From Paenibacillus sp. BJ-4 (GTDB lineage Bacteria > Bacillota > Bacilli > Paenibacillales > Paenibacillaceae), in NCBI RefSeq assembly GCF_020404765.1, contig NZ_JAIVEM010000140.1, positions 124,001-188,000 on the forward strand: a stretch of DNA of 64,000 bases, written 5' to 3'. Within the stretch, counting starts at the first letter, position 1, and every line of letters begins with the position of its first letter. Both the position numbers and the translations under genes were made by a program. Of this stretch, positions 24,892 to 33,156 are shown in pieces. The notes beneath the pieces are model-generated. The model had not been told where the DNA came from. It saw only the letters and a list, made by a program, of their open reading frames with translations, and did no database searches.

Positions 24892-25836
24892 ATGAATAAA
24901 ACAGACCGTTTGCTAGCGATTGTGCTAGAGCTGCAACGCAAGCATATTTTACGGGCAGAGGATTTGGCGGCTATATTTGAAACGAGTGTAAGAACCATCT
25001 ATCGGGATATACAGGCTTTAAGCGAATCGGGTGTACCGATTGTGGGAGCATCAGGCATCGGATATTCCTTAATGGAGGGCTACTTCCTGCCGCCAGTGAG
25101 CTTTAACGTGGAAGAGGCCGTAGCGTTGCTGATAGGAACAGATTTTGTCGAGCAGAAATTTGATACAGAATACGGCAGCAAGGCGCAATCTTCCCGACGG
25201 AAGATCGAAGCTATTTTACCGGAGAGCATTCGCAGGGAGGTTTCGCGGGTGCGTACCACCATCAGGCTGTTCGCAGGGGGTAAAGGAGTAGATCCCAGAG
25301 AAAAAACCTATCTGGAAACGCTGCGTCTCGCTATATTGGAAAAACAAAAGGTACGCTTCGGCTACTCCAAAAGAATGCCAGAGGCCGATGGGAATCGTCA
25401 AAGTGTGCGTGTAGTTGCACCCTACGGTCTTGTATTGTTTCATGGTTCGTGGGTTTTGATGGGGCAATGTGAATTACGGCAGCAGCTTCGCCACTTCCGC
25501 TTGTCCCGTATGGACGAGCTGACCGTGCTGGAGGACAGGTTTCAGCTCCCTGTCGATTTTAATTTACAGGATTACAAGCAAGTCGATGACCGTCATGTGT
25601 ATGTTCGTATATTAGCCCATCCACATATCGCAGATAAAGTGAGGGAAGCGAGCAATTTTTACATGGAGACCATGGAGGAGCGTGCAGATGGATTGCATGT
25701 ACTCTTTCGCGTGAGGCAGCCGGAGGAATTACTGCAATGGATACTCGGATGGGGTGCGGATATGGTCGTTCTGGAGCCTGAGACCCTTCGGGAGCGAGTA
25801 CGTGCAGAAGTCGAAAAAATGTTGAAATGCTACTGA
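24892..25836 (+). CDS. HTH and WYL domain transcriptional regulator (YafY-like)
   Basis: A 314-residue regulator from ATG 24892 (MNKTDRLLAIVLELQ), after AGAGGGGGT. N-terminal DeoR-type helix-turn-helix: LAAIFETSVRTIYRDIQALSESGVPI. The central and C-terminal WYL domain has RVVAPYGLVLFHGSWVLMG, where the family's WYL triad would lie, and RHFRLSRMDELTVLEDRF. WYL proteins sense nucleic acid or small ligands. The DinB gene follows within 70 bases and may be its target. Confidence 0.88.
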   Translation: MNKTDRLLAIVLELQRKHILRAEDLAAIFETSVRTIYRDIQALSESGVPIVGASGIGYSLMEGYFLPPVSFNVEEAVALLIGTDFVEQKFDTEYGSKAQSSRRKIEAILPESIRREVSRVRTTIRLFAGGKGVDPREKTYLETLRLAILEKQKVRFGYSKRMPEADGNRQSVRVVAPYGLVLFHGSWVLMGQCELRQQLRHFRLSRMDELTVLEDRFQLPVDFNLQDYKQVDDRHVYVRILAHPHIADKVREASNFYMETMEERADGLHVLFRVRQPEELLQWILGWGADMVVLEPETLRERVRAEVEKMLKCY

Positions 25837-25902
25837 CATACTGCTGTCAGTAGCATTTGTGTATAGTAAAGCTACTTGATGAAAAGGGGTGTATTTAAGT
25901 AT

Positions 25903-26424
25903 ATGAATACAACTGAAACTTTACAGCGTTTTGAAGAAACGGTACAACACTATCTCCATGAATTGGACGGCTTTAGCTTGGAGCAATTGCAGTATACACC
26001 GCAGGAGGGTGAATGGTCACTTGGGCAAATGTACCTTCACTTGGTGAATTCTGCCCTTCATATGCAGCTTAAAAATATCGAGCTTTGCCTAAAGCCAAAT
26101 GGTGAGATGGGGGCTAAAACGGAGGCGGGCACAGCCGTTTTTGATCTGGGAGGTTTTCCGCCAGTGCGTATCCAGGTCCCACCATCTCCGCAGTACACTC
26201 CTCCGCAACCGACGAGTAAAGAAGACATTGTGGAGGGATTACAGGCCGTGGTCCGCCAAATGAGAGAGGTTGAACCTGTTCTCCGTAAATCGTCAGAAGG
26301 GTGTACCATCGCTCATCCCAGATTTGGTGCGTTGAATGCCAGGGAGTGGTTTATGCTTATCGAGATGCATTATCGGCATCATCTCTTGCAGAAGGAGCGT
26401 TTGAAGCACGCAATAGCCGGTTAA
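25903..26424 (+). CDS. DinB family protein
   Basis: About 173 residues from MNTTETLQRFEE. A four-helix bundle with the metal-binding histidines of the DinB/YfiT fold: GQMYLHLVNSALH in helix two and MHYRHHLLQKERL in the last helix. DinB-like enzymes are thiol transferases or DNA-damage-induced proteins of mostly unknown activity. GGGGTG lies 11 bases before the chosen ATG. Its 3' end overlaps the convergent Crp gene by 68 bases. Confidence 0.85.
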   Translation: MNTTETLQRFEETVQHYLHELDGFSLEQLQYTPQEGEWSLGQMYLHLVNSALHMQLKNIELCLKPNGEMGAKTEAGTAVFDLGGFPPVRIQVPPSPQYTPPQPTSKEDIVEGLQAVVRQMREVEPVLRKSSEGCTIAHPRFGALNAREWFMLIEMHYRHHLLQKERLKHAIAG

Positions 26425-26917
26425 TCGTCTCCCGGCGCAGCCCGATGAATTGTCCGATTTCCTCTTGTGTCAGCACGTCCGTTAATGTGGCGGGTGCAAT
26501 ATAGGAGTGGAACCAGTTCTGAAGTTTCCGAAGCTTTTCAGCAGGCGAAACTTCAGTGAGCTGGTCGATCCGTTGCTGCATCATGCGCAGTTTGTCTTGT
26601 AGCTGCAAAGCGATAGCCTGGCATTGTGTCGGGTCCTGCTCTAGCGATTGATACCATTCCTTTTGTGACAGAACCTCAATCTCACAGGATACCAGTGTGA
26701 TCGCTGTACCATAATACGGATTGGGGCTGATTAGGGAGTGATGCGGGATGATTTCATCGGGCACAATAACGTTGACTAAAATTTGCGAGCCATCCTCGTG
26801 GACTCGGATGATTTTTAACAAGCCACTCTTTAGCCGATACAGAGGGCCGGATTCCCCTTGTCGAAATAGGGTTTCACCTTTGTGTAATATCATGAACGTG
26901 TGCAGCCTCCATTCCAT
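26357..26917 (-). CDS. Crp/Fnr family transcriptional regulator
   Basis: About 186 residues. The cyclic-nucleotide-type barrel is read from LHKGETLFRQGESGPLYRLKSG to EIEVLSQKEW; the C-terminal helix-turn-helix is LTQEEIGQFIGLRRETINRLL. No cysteine cluster for Fe-S is present, so it is not an oxygen-sensing Fnr. The start is uncertain: MEWRLHTF at 26917 or MILHKGE at 26893. It follows the SDR gene on the same strand by 34 bases and is probably in the TetR-SDR unit. Confidence 0.85.
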   Translation of the reverse strand: MEWRLHTFMILHKGETLFRQGESGPLYRLKSGLLKIIRVHEDGSQILVNVIVPDEIIPHHSLISPNPYYGTAITLVSCEIEVLSQKEWYQSLEQDPTQCQAIALQLQDKLRMMQQRIDQLTEVSPAEKLRKLQNWFHSYIAPATLTDVLTQEEIGQFIGLRRETINRLLRASNAPSARDDADNASR

Positions 26918-26951
26918 GTACCTGCATTTTGCATCATTCGATTTCAGTTTT

Positions 26952-27692
26952 TTAGATAAATCCCCCGTTGACGCGGATCGTCTGCCCGGTAACCCATTGT
27001 GATTTGGCGCTGACCAGAAACTCAATCACATCTGCAATATCCTCGGGTTCACCTAGACGGCCGAACGCATTCAGCTTTTTCATACCTTCGATTTGCTGCG
27101 CGGTTTTCCCTTCTTGAAAAAGCTCGGTATTTACAGGGCCGGGAGCCACCGCATTAATCGTAATATATTTATTTCCGAACTCTTTCGCAAGCTGGCGGGT
27201 AAATTGTTCAACGGCACCTTTAGTACCTGCGTATACGCTGTAGGCCGGGAACATTTGTCCAATTACGGACGTGGACAGGTTTACAATTCTTCCGTGGTTC
27301 TCCATATGCTTCATCGCCTGCTGGCAAGCAAAGAAGGTGCCTTTTACATTCAGTGCAAACTGTTTGTCAAAATCGGCTTCTGTCACGTCTGCAAGCGGCT
27401 TGGTAATCATCAGTCCGGCATTGTTAACTAGAATATCCAATCTGCCAAATTCAGCAATGGTATTCGTAAATAATGCTTCAATATCACTTATCTTGCCCAG
27501 ATCGGCGTGGAGCGCGATAGCTTTGCCGCCTTTTTGTATAATACCTTCTACGACCTGTTGGGCTTTATCCGGGCTGCTGGCATAATTAATAACTACATGG
27601 GCGCCCAGTTCCGCCAGTTGCTCTGCAATGACACGTCCAATTCCTCTTGATGATCCGGTGACAATCGCTATTTTTCCGTCCAAATGTTTCAT
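26952..27692 (-). CDS. Short-chain dehydrogenase/reductase (FabG-like)
   Basis: A 246-residue classical SDR: TGSSRGIGR, NNAGLM, catalytic Ser in NLSTSVIGQ, YSVYAGTKGA (YxxxK with Tyr and Lys) and PGPVNTELF. It is closest to 3-oxoacyl-ACP-reductase-like enzymes. The basic residue for the NADP phosphate is not certain. It lies 30 bases after the TetR gene and is probably controlled by that repressor. Confidence 0.88.
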   Translation of the reverse strand: MKHLDGKIAIVTGSSRGIGRVIAEQLAELGAHVVINYASSPDKAQQVVEGIIQKGGKAIALHADLGKISDIEALFTNTIAEFGRLDILVNNAGLMITKPLADVTEADFDKQFALNVKGTFFACQQAMKHMENHGRIVNLSTSVIGQMFPAYSVYAGTKGAVEQFTRQLAKEFGNKYITINAVAPGPVNTELFQEGKTAQQIEGMKKLNAFGRLGEPEDIADVIEFLVSAKSQWVTGQTIRVNGGFI

Positions 27693-27721
27693 AAGTATTC
27701 AACCTACCTTCCATATATTTT

Positions 27722-28300
27722 TTAAGAGATTCCATTTTCCAAAAGCGCCCACACATCCAAAAACTCTTGTTCTATTTTAGGATTCTTCCATTCGTAAGCA
27801 TGAGCAGGGTGATGAAAACGGGCTGTAGCATAAAAAAGAGTACGAGCCAGTTGAGTGGGCTGATCCGATGTGATGCCCTCCCGTGTAATGATATCAACGA
27901 GTTGCCCAACAATATGGTCTATATGCTGTTCGATTAAATCAGCCGCTTGCTCGGTGACTCGGGTATACATCCGGAACATCTCCTCGTCATCACGGGCGTA
28001 GTAATGCTTGAGTTCGACCAAAGTCTGTAAATATCGTTTTAAAAGGGCTACGCCTGTTAAGGATGAATCCAGGCACACCTTCGACAGTGGAGCGATAATC
28101 TTTTCATTCAGCCATTTTTCGGTCACACCTTCGAGAAGTTCAGCTTTGCTATTAAAATGTCGGTAGATGGTGCCATGACTCACACCTAATACTTTAGCCA
28201 CATCGGTCACGGAGGTTTTAGCTATACCAAAACGCCTGAGCGTTTCTTCTGTCGCGCTAAGAATCTGTTCCTTAGTTAACACATCTGAGATCTTTTCCAT
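27722..28300 (-). CDS. TetR/AcrR family regulator
   Basis: A 192-residue repressor with helix-turn-helix FGIAKTSVTDVAKVLGVSHGTIYRHFNSK and a helical ligand domain ending in a C-terminal dimer helix. The ATG at 28300 has no local ribosome site. A strong AAGGAGG lies 30 bases upstream (28337-28331), where only an in-frame ATT is available, so the true start is in doubt. A 20-base-arm palindrome at 28354 covers its promoter, so autorepression is likely. Confidence 0.87.
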   Translation of the reverse strand: MEKISDVLTKEQILSATEETLRRFGIAKTSVTDVAKVLGVSHGTIYRHFNSKAELLEGVTEKWLNEKIIAPLSKVCLDSSLTGVALLKRYLQTLVELKHYYARDDEEMFRMYTRVTEQAADLIEQHIDHIVGQLVDIITREGITSDQPTQLARTLFYATARFHHPAHAYEWKNPKIEQEFLDVWALLENGIS

Positions 28301-28344
28301 AGAGACACGACTTATTTGCCGTGTAATTCACCTCCTTGCAATCA

Positions 28345-28401
28345 GGATAACACAAAGAGTATCGAATGACAAAAAATAATATTTGTCACTTGATACTCTT
28401 T
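28345..28401 (-). promoter_or_regulatory. tetR promoter and long palindromic operator
   Basis: AAAGAGTATCGAATGACAAA (28354-28373) and TTTGTCACTTGATACTCTTT (28382-28401) are inverted repeats with 18 of 20 positions matching, spaced by 8 bases. On the minus strand TTGTCA, 17 bases, TATCCT form a SigA-type promoter inside the left arm, pointing at the TetR gene. Confidence 0.75.
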
Positions 28402-28433
28402 TCTGAACATATTTAAAGGAGACAGCAGAGAAG

Positions 28434-28979
28434 CTATAACAGTGATTGGATGACAGCTTCTATGGCAGAGAGCTCTGTCGTTACTTCAAACCTTTCTCTT
28501 ACACGACCATCACGATCAATCAGGAATTTGGAGAAATTCCACTTGATCCCGTCGTCAGCGTAGATATCCGGATGCTTATCCCGAAGAAAGCTATCCATGA
28601 ATTGGCCTTCCTTGCTTTGGCGATTGAAGCCATGGAATGGTGCCTGCTGCGTCAGATATTGAAATAAGGAAAGAGAAGAAGGACCTCTTACATCCGTTTT
28701 CTCAAATAGTGGGAACGTTACGCCATGTTCATTTTGGTAGATTTCCTGCAATTCCGAGTGGCTTCCCGGCTCTTTTTCATTGAATTGATTACATGGAAAC
28801 GCAAGAATTTCAAAGCCTTGTCCCCTCTGACTTTCGTAGAGCTTTTGCAGATCAGCAAATTGGCTGGAGAAGCTGCATTTGCTGGCTGTATTTACGATGA
28901 GGAGAACTTTTCCCCTATACTCTGAGAATTCAACCGGTTCCCCGTAAATTGAGGTTGCCTGGAAATTATAAATGGACAT
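28434..28979 (-). CDS. Glutathione peroxidase-family thiol peroxidase
   Basis: A 181-residue protein from ATG 28979 after GGAGGA. Family blocks are LLIVNTASKCSFSSQ (peroxidatic Cys), LAFPCNQFNEKEPGS (Gln and second Cys), and KWNFSKFLIDRDG (Trp). It is a cysteine, not selenocysteine, enzyme, probably thioredoxin-dependent as in other bacteria. It reduces hydrogen peroxide or lipid hydroperoxides. It is followed by tetR after the palindromic operator, on the same strand. Confidence 0.92.
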   Translation of the reverse strand: MSIYNFQATSIYGEPVEFSEYRGKVLLIVNTASKCSFSSQFADLQKLYESQRGQGFEILAFPCNQFNEKEPGSHSELQEIYQNEHGVTFPLFEKTDVRGPSSLSLFQYLTQQAPFHGFNRQSKEGQFMDSFLRDKHPDIYADDGIKWNFSKFLIDRDGRVRERFEVTTELSAIEAVIQSLL

Positions 28980-29245
28980 GTTAATATTCCTCCTCACGGT
29001 ATTTTAAATACATCATATATCTGAAGGTGATATTGGTCTAATATATAAACGGAATCGGGTTTATAGTTAAACGCAATAATTGCGCCGTGTAATGCACACA
29101 TTGGGCATCTCTCTTGAATCAAAAAGGTAGGATAGGAGGAGTTTGCCTCTTTCATAGCAAACTGTGGCATCCGCCGTTCCCAAGGTAGATTATGGATGCA
29201 TATTCATGTAATGCGTGCAAAAACCCACAGAATAGAGGGATACTC

Positions 29246-29992
29246 GTGCCCATTGGAAAGATGATTCAATATAAGGAAATGCGACAACATCCCGTTTTAA
29301 GTTCTCATTTGCCGGAAACCCGTTGGATTAGCAATGCAAGGACTTTGCGCATGCTGGATGAACATCGGACGGTTTTCATTAAGCCTAATTTTGGAAGCGG
29401 GGGAACTGGTATTATACGGGCTAAAAAGCTGGGGAGAAGGTATGAGATTCGTTGCGGCTCCAGTCGAAGAATTGTCAGATCCCACGAGATGAGAAAAGCG
29501 ATCAGAACCTATCGGAAGCCTCATCGCCGTTATTTGGTACAGCAAGGACTTCGGTTAGCGAAATACAAAGGTTCGATTTTTGATGCCAGGGTATATATGC
29601 AGAAGCCGGAGTCGGAATGGATCATTTCAGGAATAACTGGCCGTGTTGCCGCACCCCAAAGAGTGGTTACCAATTACCGCAAAGGAGGACATGCGGCACC
29701 GTTGTCCAAAGTGCTTTTAAAGGTCTTTAAACATGACAGAACGAAAATGAAAGAGACACTGGACCAGATCGTTGAACTTTCTAAAATGGTTGCCGACACG
29801 ATAGATAAAAATCATCCGTTTCGCGAGCTGGGTATTGATCTTGCTATTGAGAAGAGTGGTCAAATCTGGATTATCGAGGCCAATCCGCATCCCGGACATA
29901 AGTTGTTCAAGCAGCTCCCCAATCATAAGATGATTCGCACTATTTTGAGAAACAAACGTCGGATTCAGCGTTGGGATAAAACTCATTGGTGA
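29246..29992 (+). CDS. YheC/YheD-like ATP-grasp ligase, copy 3
   Basis: A 248-residue close paralogue of the ligase at 19508: both open with PIGKM, then HPVL, HLPET; the core is VFIKPNFGSGGTGI, YLVQQGLRLAKYKGSIFD, ELGIDLAIEKSGQIWIIEAN. GTG 29246, after AGAGGG, is chosen by matching the other copy, although the frame is open 18 codons further upstream. It is alone here, 5 kb from the AEP operon, with stress genes in between. Same probable reaction as copy 1, with a different or redundant acceptor. Confidence 0.83.
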   Translation: MPIGKMIQYKEMRQHPVLSSHLPETRWISNARTLRMLDEHRTVFIKPNFGSGGTGIIRAKKLGRRYEIRCGSSRRIVRSHEMRKAIRTYRKPHRRYLVQQGLRLAKYKGSIFDARVYMQKPESEWIISGITGRVAAPQRVVTNYRKGGHAAPLSKVLLKVFKHDRTKMKETLDQIVELSKMVADTIDKNHPFRELGIDLAIEKSGQIWIIEANPHPGHKLFKQLPNHKMIRTILRNKRRIQRWDKTHW

Positions 29993-30088
29993 GATAAGAA
30001 GGAGGACGCCCAAGCAAAGGCGCGGGAGCGTTCTCCATTTGTTAAGTTCAATCTGTGCTCTAGACGGACATGATTTTTAGCAAAGCGT

Positions 30089-30799
30089 TTATGTTAGAGA
30101 GTGTCCTCCATCCACATGGAGAACGGTTCCGGTCACAAAATGATTTTGGATTAAATAAAGTACGCCTTGTGCAACATCCTCCGCATGCCCCACTCGTTTT
30201 ACAGGGAGCTTATTTGCCACCGTATCATAGAACTGATTACGTGCATTTTCAGGCATTTTGCTGCGGGAAGGTGTATCAATTATGCCAGGTGAGACGATAT
30301 TCACGCGGATCGGAGCAAGCTCCAGCGCCAAGGTTTGACCCAGATTCGAAACGGCTGCATTAACAGCACCAAGCGCTGAGGACCCAATCATCGGTTTGTA
30401 TGCCACCACACCCGAAAATAAGGTAATGGACCCCTTGGCTGAAAGCTTGGGTGCTCCATATTTAGCTGCATAATATTGGCCCCAAAACTTGTTCTCGAAT
30501 AGCTTGCGCGCTTGATCCGTTTCCAACTGGAGAAATGATCCACCGGATGTTTCTGCTGCGCTAATGACCAAATGATCATATTTGTCGACTTGTTCAAAAA
30601 AGGACTTTACCTGCTGCTCATCTGTTGTATCGAGCACATACGCTGCAGCCCGTGGGCCCAGCATTTCTTTGGCCTTGTGCAATTTATCTTCCGAACGGCT
30701 GGCGATAACCACTTCCGCACCCAGCGAAATAACTTGCTTGGCTGTCTCTAAACCAATACCAGAGCTTCCACCAATAATCACAATTTTTTGATCTTTCAA
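30089..30799 (-). CDS. Short-chain dehydrogenase/reductase
   Basis: A 236-residue SDR starting at TTG 30799, eight bases after AGGAGG. IIGGSSGIGLETA is the Rossmann motif and PGIIDTPSR the post-active-site loop. The catalytic region is atypical: SGVVAYKPMIGSSALGAVNAA, where the usual YxxxK tyrosine and lysine are not found, so it may not be a standard dehydrogenase. It lies 30 bases after the quinone-reductase-like gene and divergent from hxlR. Confidence 0.82.
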   Translation of the reverse strand: MKDQKIVIIGGSSGIGLETAKQVISLGAEVVIASRSEDKLHKAKEMLGPRAAAYVLDTTDEQQVKSFFEQVDKYDHLVISAAETSGGSFLQLETDQARKLFENKFWGQYYAAKYGAPKLSAKGSITLFSGVVAYKPMIGSSALGAVNAAVSNLGQTLALELAPIRVNIVSPGIIDTPSRSKMPENARNQFYDTVANKLPVKRVGHAEDVAQGVLYLIQNHFVTGTVLHVDGGHSLT

Positions 30800-30829
30800 T
30801 TCAATAACCTCCTATGTTAGCTGAATGTA

Positions 30830-31381
30830 TTAATCATTGAATACGGCTTGTAGATGTGTATCAAGGTTAGTAATAAATTGGGGGATATTCGGGTTTTTAA
30901 CGACGTCATAGCATGCAAAGCTCTTTAGAGGCTTCATGCCGAGAAATGTATGTGCAGAATGCAAATGACGGAGTGCTCCTTCCAAGCTATCGCCATTAAA
31001 AAAGCGAGCTGGATCATTAAAGGCTTTTTCCGGGGCATTCCAGGTCGTTGAGAACATATATTTTTTGTCGGTTAACAAGCCGCCGTTTCCATATTCACGA
31101 GCACCCGTGAAGAATACACCGTAAGCGTAAACTTCATCCATATAAGTCTTCAATAATCCTGGAACACTGAACCAATAGATAGGCGTTTGATAGATGACCA
31201 CATCCGCCCATAGGAACTTTTCGTGTTCCTCGCTAATCGTATAGCCGTTTTGAATAGTCGTTGTTTTGATGTTGTTTTCTTTACTTAAGAGCCGCACCAT
31301 ATTGTCCATCAATGTTTGGTTCAATTTTCCTTCGGCCGCATCATACTTTTGATGACCATTAATGATGAGTATATTTTTCAT
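30830..31381 (-). CDS. NAD(P)H-dependent flavin oxidoreductase, MdaB-like
   Basis: A 183-residue flavodoxin-fold protein. IINGHQKYDAAEGKLNQTL begins the FMN-binding site; YQTPIYWFSVPGLLKTYMDEV and FSTTWNAPEKAFNDP are typical of MdaB/YwrO quinone reductases. It would reduce quinones by two electrons and avoid radical cycling. First gene of a minus-strand pair with the SDR, divergent from hxlR with a shared palindrome. Confidence 0.88.
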   Translation of the reverse strand: MKNILIINGHQKYDAAEGKLNQTLMDNMVRLLSKENNIKTTTIQNGYTISEEHEKFLWADVVIYQTPIYWFSVPGLLKTYMDEVYAYGVFFTGAREYGNGGLLTDKKYMFSTTWNAPEKAFNDPARFFNGDSLEGALRHLHSAHTFLGMKPLKSFACYDVVKNPNIPQFITNLDTHLQAVFND

Positions 31382-31496
31382 TGCTCCATCTCCTTTTCCC
31401 TACTGTTTTTGTTGCCCTGTTCCCAACGGCTAATCACCTCCTCATGTTAGAGAAAGTGTTCTTTGCTACATTGATATTGTATATGTATTAAATTCA

Positions 31497-31538
31497 TTTA
31501 GGGAAGTAGTGTTATTTAATTCATATAGTTTCCCTAAA
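31497..31538. promoter_or_regulatory. Candidate HxlR operator
   Basis: TTTAGGGAA (31497-31505) and TTCCCTAAA (31530-31538) are a perfect inverted repeat; TAAATTCATTTAG and TTAATTCATATAG also form a direct repeat there. It sits between the divergent mdaB-like and hxlR genes. Confidence 0.6.
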
Positions 31539-31592
31539 GGAATTATTGTGGTACTATTGGGTTTAGCAGATATTTTTGGGAGGATGGTTCCT

Positions 31593-31943
31593 ATGCACGT
31601 TCAAGAGCCAATTGAGTTAACCAAAGGGATACCAGGCGAGCCATGCCCTATTGCCCAGACGCTTGATTTAATTGGAACGAAATGGACCTTTTTAATCATT
31701 CGTGACCTTCTTATCGAAGGAACATTGCGATTTAGCCAGCTTTTGAAATCCATGAAGGGGATTAGTCCCAAAACGCTTTCTCTACGCCTGAAGGAGCTTG
31801 AAGATAATGGTCTGTTGGAGAGAAAGGTTTATCCCGAGGTTCCCCCGCGTGTTGAATATTCGTTAACAGAAAAAGGGAAGCGACTGGAGGGTATTTTTAT
31901 TGAGCTGAAGAGATTTGGCTTAGATTTAAAAGCAGATCATTGA
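31593..31943 (+). CDS. HxlR family transcriptional regulator
   Basis: About 116 residues from ATG 31593, ten bases after GGGAGG. A cysteine near residue 18 (GEPCPIAQTLDLIGTKW) is the conserved redox-type cysteine of HxlR/YodB regulators. The winged helix follows: LIIRDLLIEGTLRFSQLL, ISPKTLSLRLKELEDNGLL and PPRVEYSLTEKG. YodB relatives sense quinones and diamide, which fits the divergent quinone-reductase-like gene. Confidence 0.9.
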   Translation: MHVQEPIELTKGIPGEPCPIAQTLDLIGTKWTFLIIRDLLIEGTLRFSQLLKSMKGISPKTLSLRLKELEDNGLLERKVYPEVPPRVEYSLTEKGKRLEGIFIELKRFGLDLKADH

Positions 31944-32140
31944 GGGAATACCAACGAGGCATAAAGTTCTTGTTGCTCTAAAAACAAATGGTGACCGCAA
32001 CATTCCAGGGTATCGTTGAATGGACGATGCCTATTTGTTTTACGCTGAAAAAGAAAGCGCTGACTAGAGTGTTCACAAACTGTTCACTTATGTGAGGGTT
32101 TCGACTATTTATATAATAGCGAAGGTAAACAGAGGGGATG
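31944..32140. other. Intergenic stretch after hxlR
   Basis: No gene seen. Contains GTTCAC repeated at an 11-base interval (near 32071-32087) and a TATATAATAG box near 32110, probably a promoter for the small frame at 32141. Confidence 0.35.
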
Positions 32141-32263
32141 ATGAGGGAGTGCCAACAACTAAAAAAGAAGAATTTTATGTTTGCTTTCCCTCTACAACTC
32201 TTAATTATGGGGCGCTTGTTTGCGAAACCTGTAAGCTTAAACGGAGTCAATGACGGAGTGTAA
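32141..32263 (+). CDS. Possible small basic peptide (about 40 residues)
   Basis: ATG 32141 (or the adjacent ATG 32138) follows AGAGGGG and encodes MRECQQLKKKNF then FPLQLLIMGRLF and ends NDGV. It is short, basic, with a hydrophobic middle. An overlapping frame from GTG 32149 (34 residues, ending LVCETCKLKRSQ) is also possible. A good -10 box TATAAT lies upstream near 32113 and a terminator follows at 32274, so a transcript is plausible. Neither peptide is recognised. Confidence 0.3.
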   Translation: MRECQQLKKKNFMFAFPLQLLIMGRLFAKPVSLNGVNDGV

Positions 32264-32273
32264 TAGCATTACT

Positions 32274-32307
32274 AACCGCCTTCTTGTGGGAAGGCGGTTT
32301 TATTTTT
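32274..32307. terminator. Bidirectional terminator
   Basis: AACCGCCTTC and GAAGGCGGTT pair perfectly around TTGTGG, then TTTATTTTT on the plus strand. It also ends the convergent SDR gene whose stop is at 32309. Confidence 0.88.
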
Positions 32308-32308
32308 A

Positions 32309-33049
32309 TTACAGCGTTTGTCCGCTGTCTACCGTAATAATCTGGCCTGTCATGGCTTCCTGCTCCAAGGCAGAACACACCATGCTGGCGATATCATCAG
32401 GTGTGGAAATGCGCTGTAGAAGCAAATGAGGAGCCAACTGTTTCATTTGTTCTTCCCTGCCTGCCCACCATCTTGTCGCTACCGATCCAGGCACGATGCA
32501 ATTGACCCGAATATCCGGTGCCAAAGCCTGTGCTAACGATTTCGTCAGTCCATGAACGGCTGCTTTGGATACGGCATAAGGCAGTGATGAGCCCAATCCT
32601 GTTTGTCCCGCGATACTTCCCAAATTGACAATAGCGCCTCGTTTGCTTTTTTTCATAAAAGGAGCTACGGCCCTGGCACAGTAAAACATGCCTTTTACAT
32701 TTACATCCAAAAGTGCATCCCAAACTTCCTCAGTGGCTGCTTCCAGATCATCCATAGGAATATGCTTTGTAATACTGGCGTTATTCACGAGTACATCTAC
32801 TGTTCCAAATTGCTGAACAATTTGATCGACCATGTTTCGGACTTCCTTGTCCTGGGAAACATCCGCCTGTAATGCGACAGCATGTCCACCTTGTTCAAGG
32901 ATCATACGCACCGTTTCCTCGGCCTCCTGTTTAGAGCGCGAGTAGTTGACGATTACCGTGGCCTTTCGATGTGCCAACGCCAGACAAATGGCTCTCCCAA
33001 TCCCTGTACCTCCGCCCGTAACCAGTGCTATTGTTTGTTGTAAATCCAT
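32309..33049 (-). CDS. Short-chain dehydrogenase/reductase (FabG-like)
   Basis: A 246-residue SDR from MDLQQTIA; AAGGAG is eight bases before ATG 33049. TGGGTGIGR, NNASI, GSIAGQTGLGSSLPYAVSKAA (Ser, Tyr, Lys) and PGSVATRWWAG are the classical motifs. It is divergent from a LysR gene with two inverted repeats between them, so that regulator is the likely activator. Substrate unknown. Confidence 0.88.
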   Translation of the reverse strand: MDLQQTIALVTGGGTGIGRAICLALAHRKATVIVNYSRSKQEAEETVRMILEQGGHAVALQADVSQDKEVRNMVDQIVQQFGTVDVLVNNASITKHIPMDDLEAATEEVWDALLDVNVKGMFYCARAVAPFMKKSKRGAIVNLGSIAGQTGLGSSLPYAVSKAAVHGLTKSLAQALAPDIRVNCIVPGSVATRWWAGREEQMKQLAPHLLLQRISTPDDIASMVCSALEQEAMTGQIITVDSGQTL

Positions 33050-33086
33050 CTTCATCACTCCTTATTTATCATTGTAGAGTATGTAT

Positions 33087-33137
33087 TTAATTCTGTATAA
33101 TTGAATTAATCGAACAGATGATTCAATAAAATTGAAT
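33087..33137. promoter_or_regulatory. Candidate LysR sites between the divergent SDR and lysR genes
   Basis: TTAATTC-N9-GAATTAA (33087-33109) fits the LysR T-N11-A rule; ATTCAAT-AAA-ATTGAAT (33121-33137) is a second inverted repeat closer to the regulator start. Confidence 0.5.
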
Positions 33138-33156
33138 TCATATGAGGAGTATGCAT

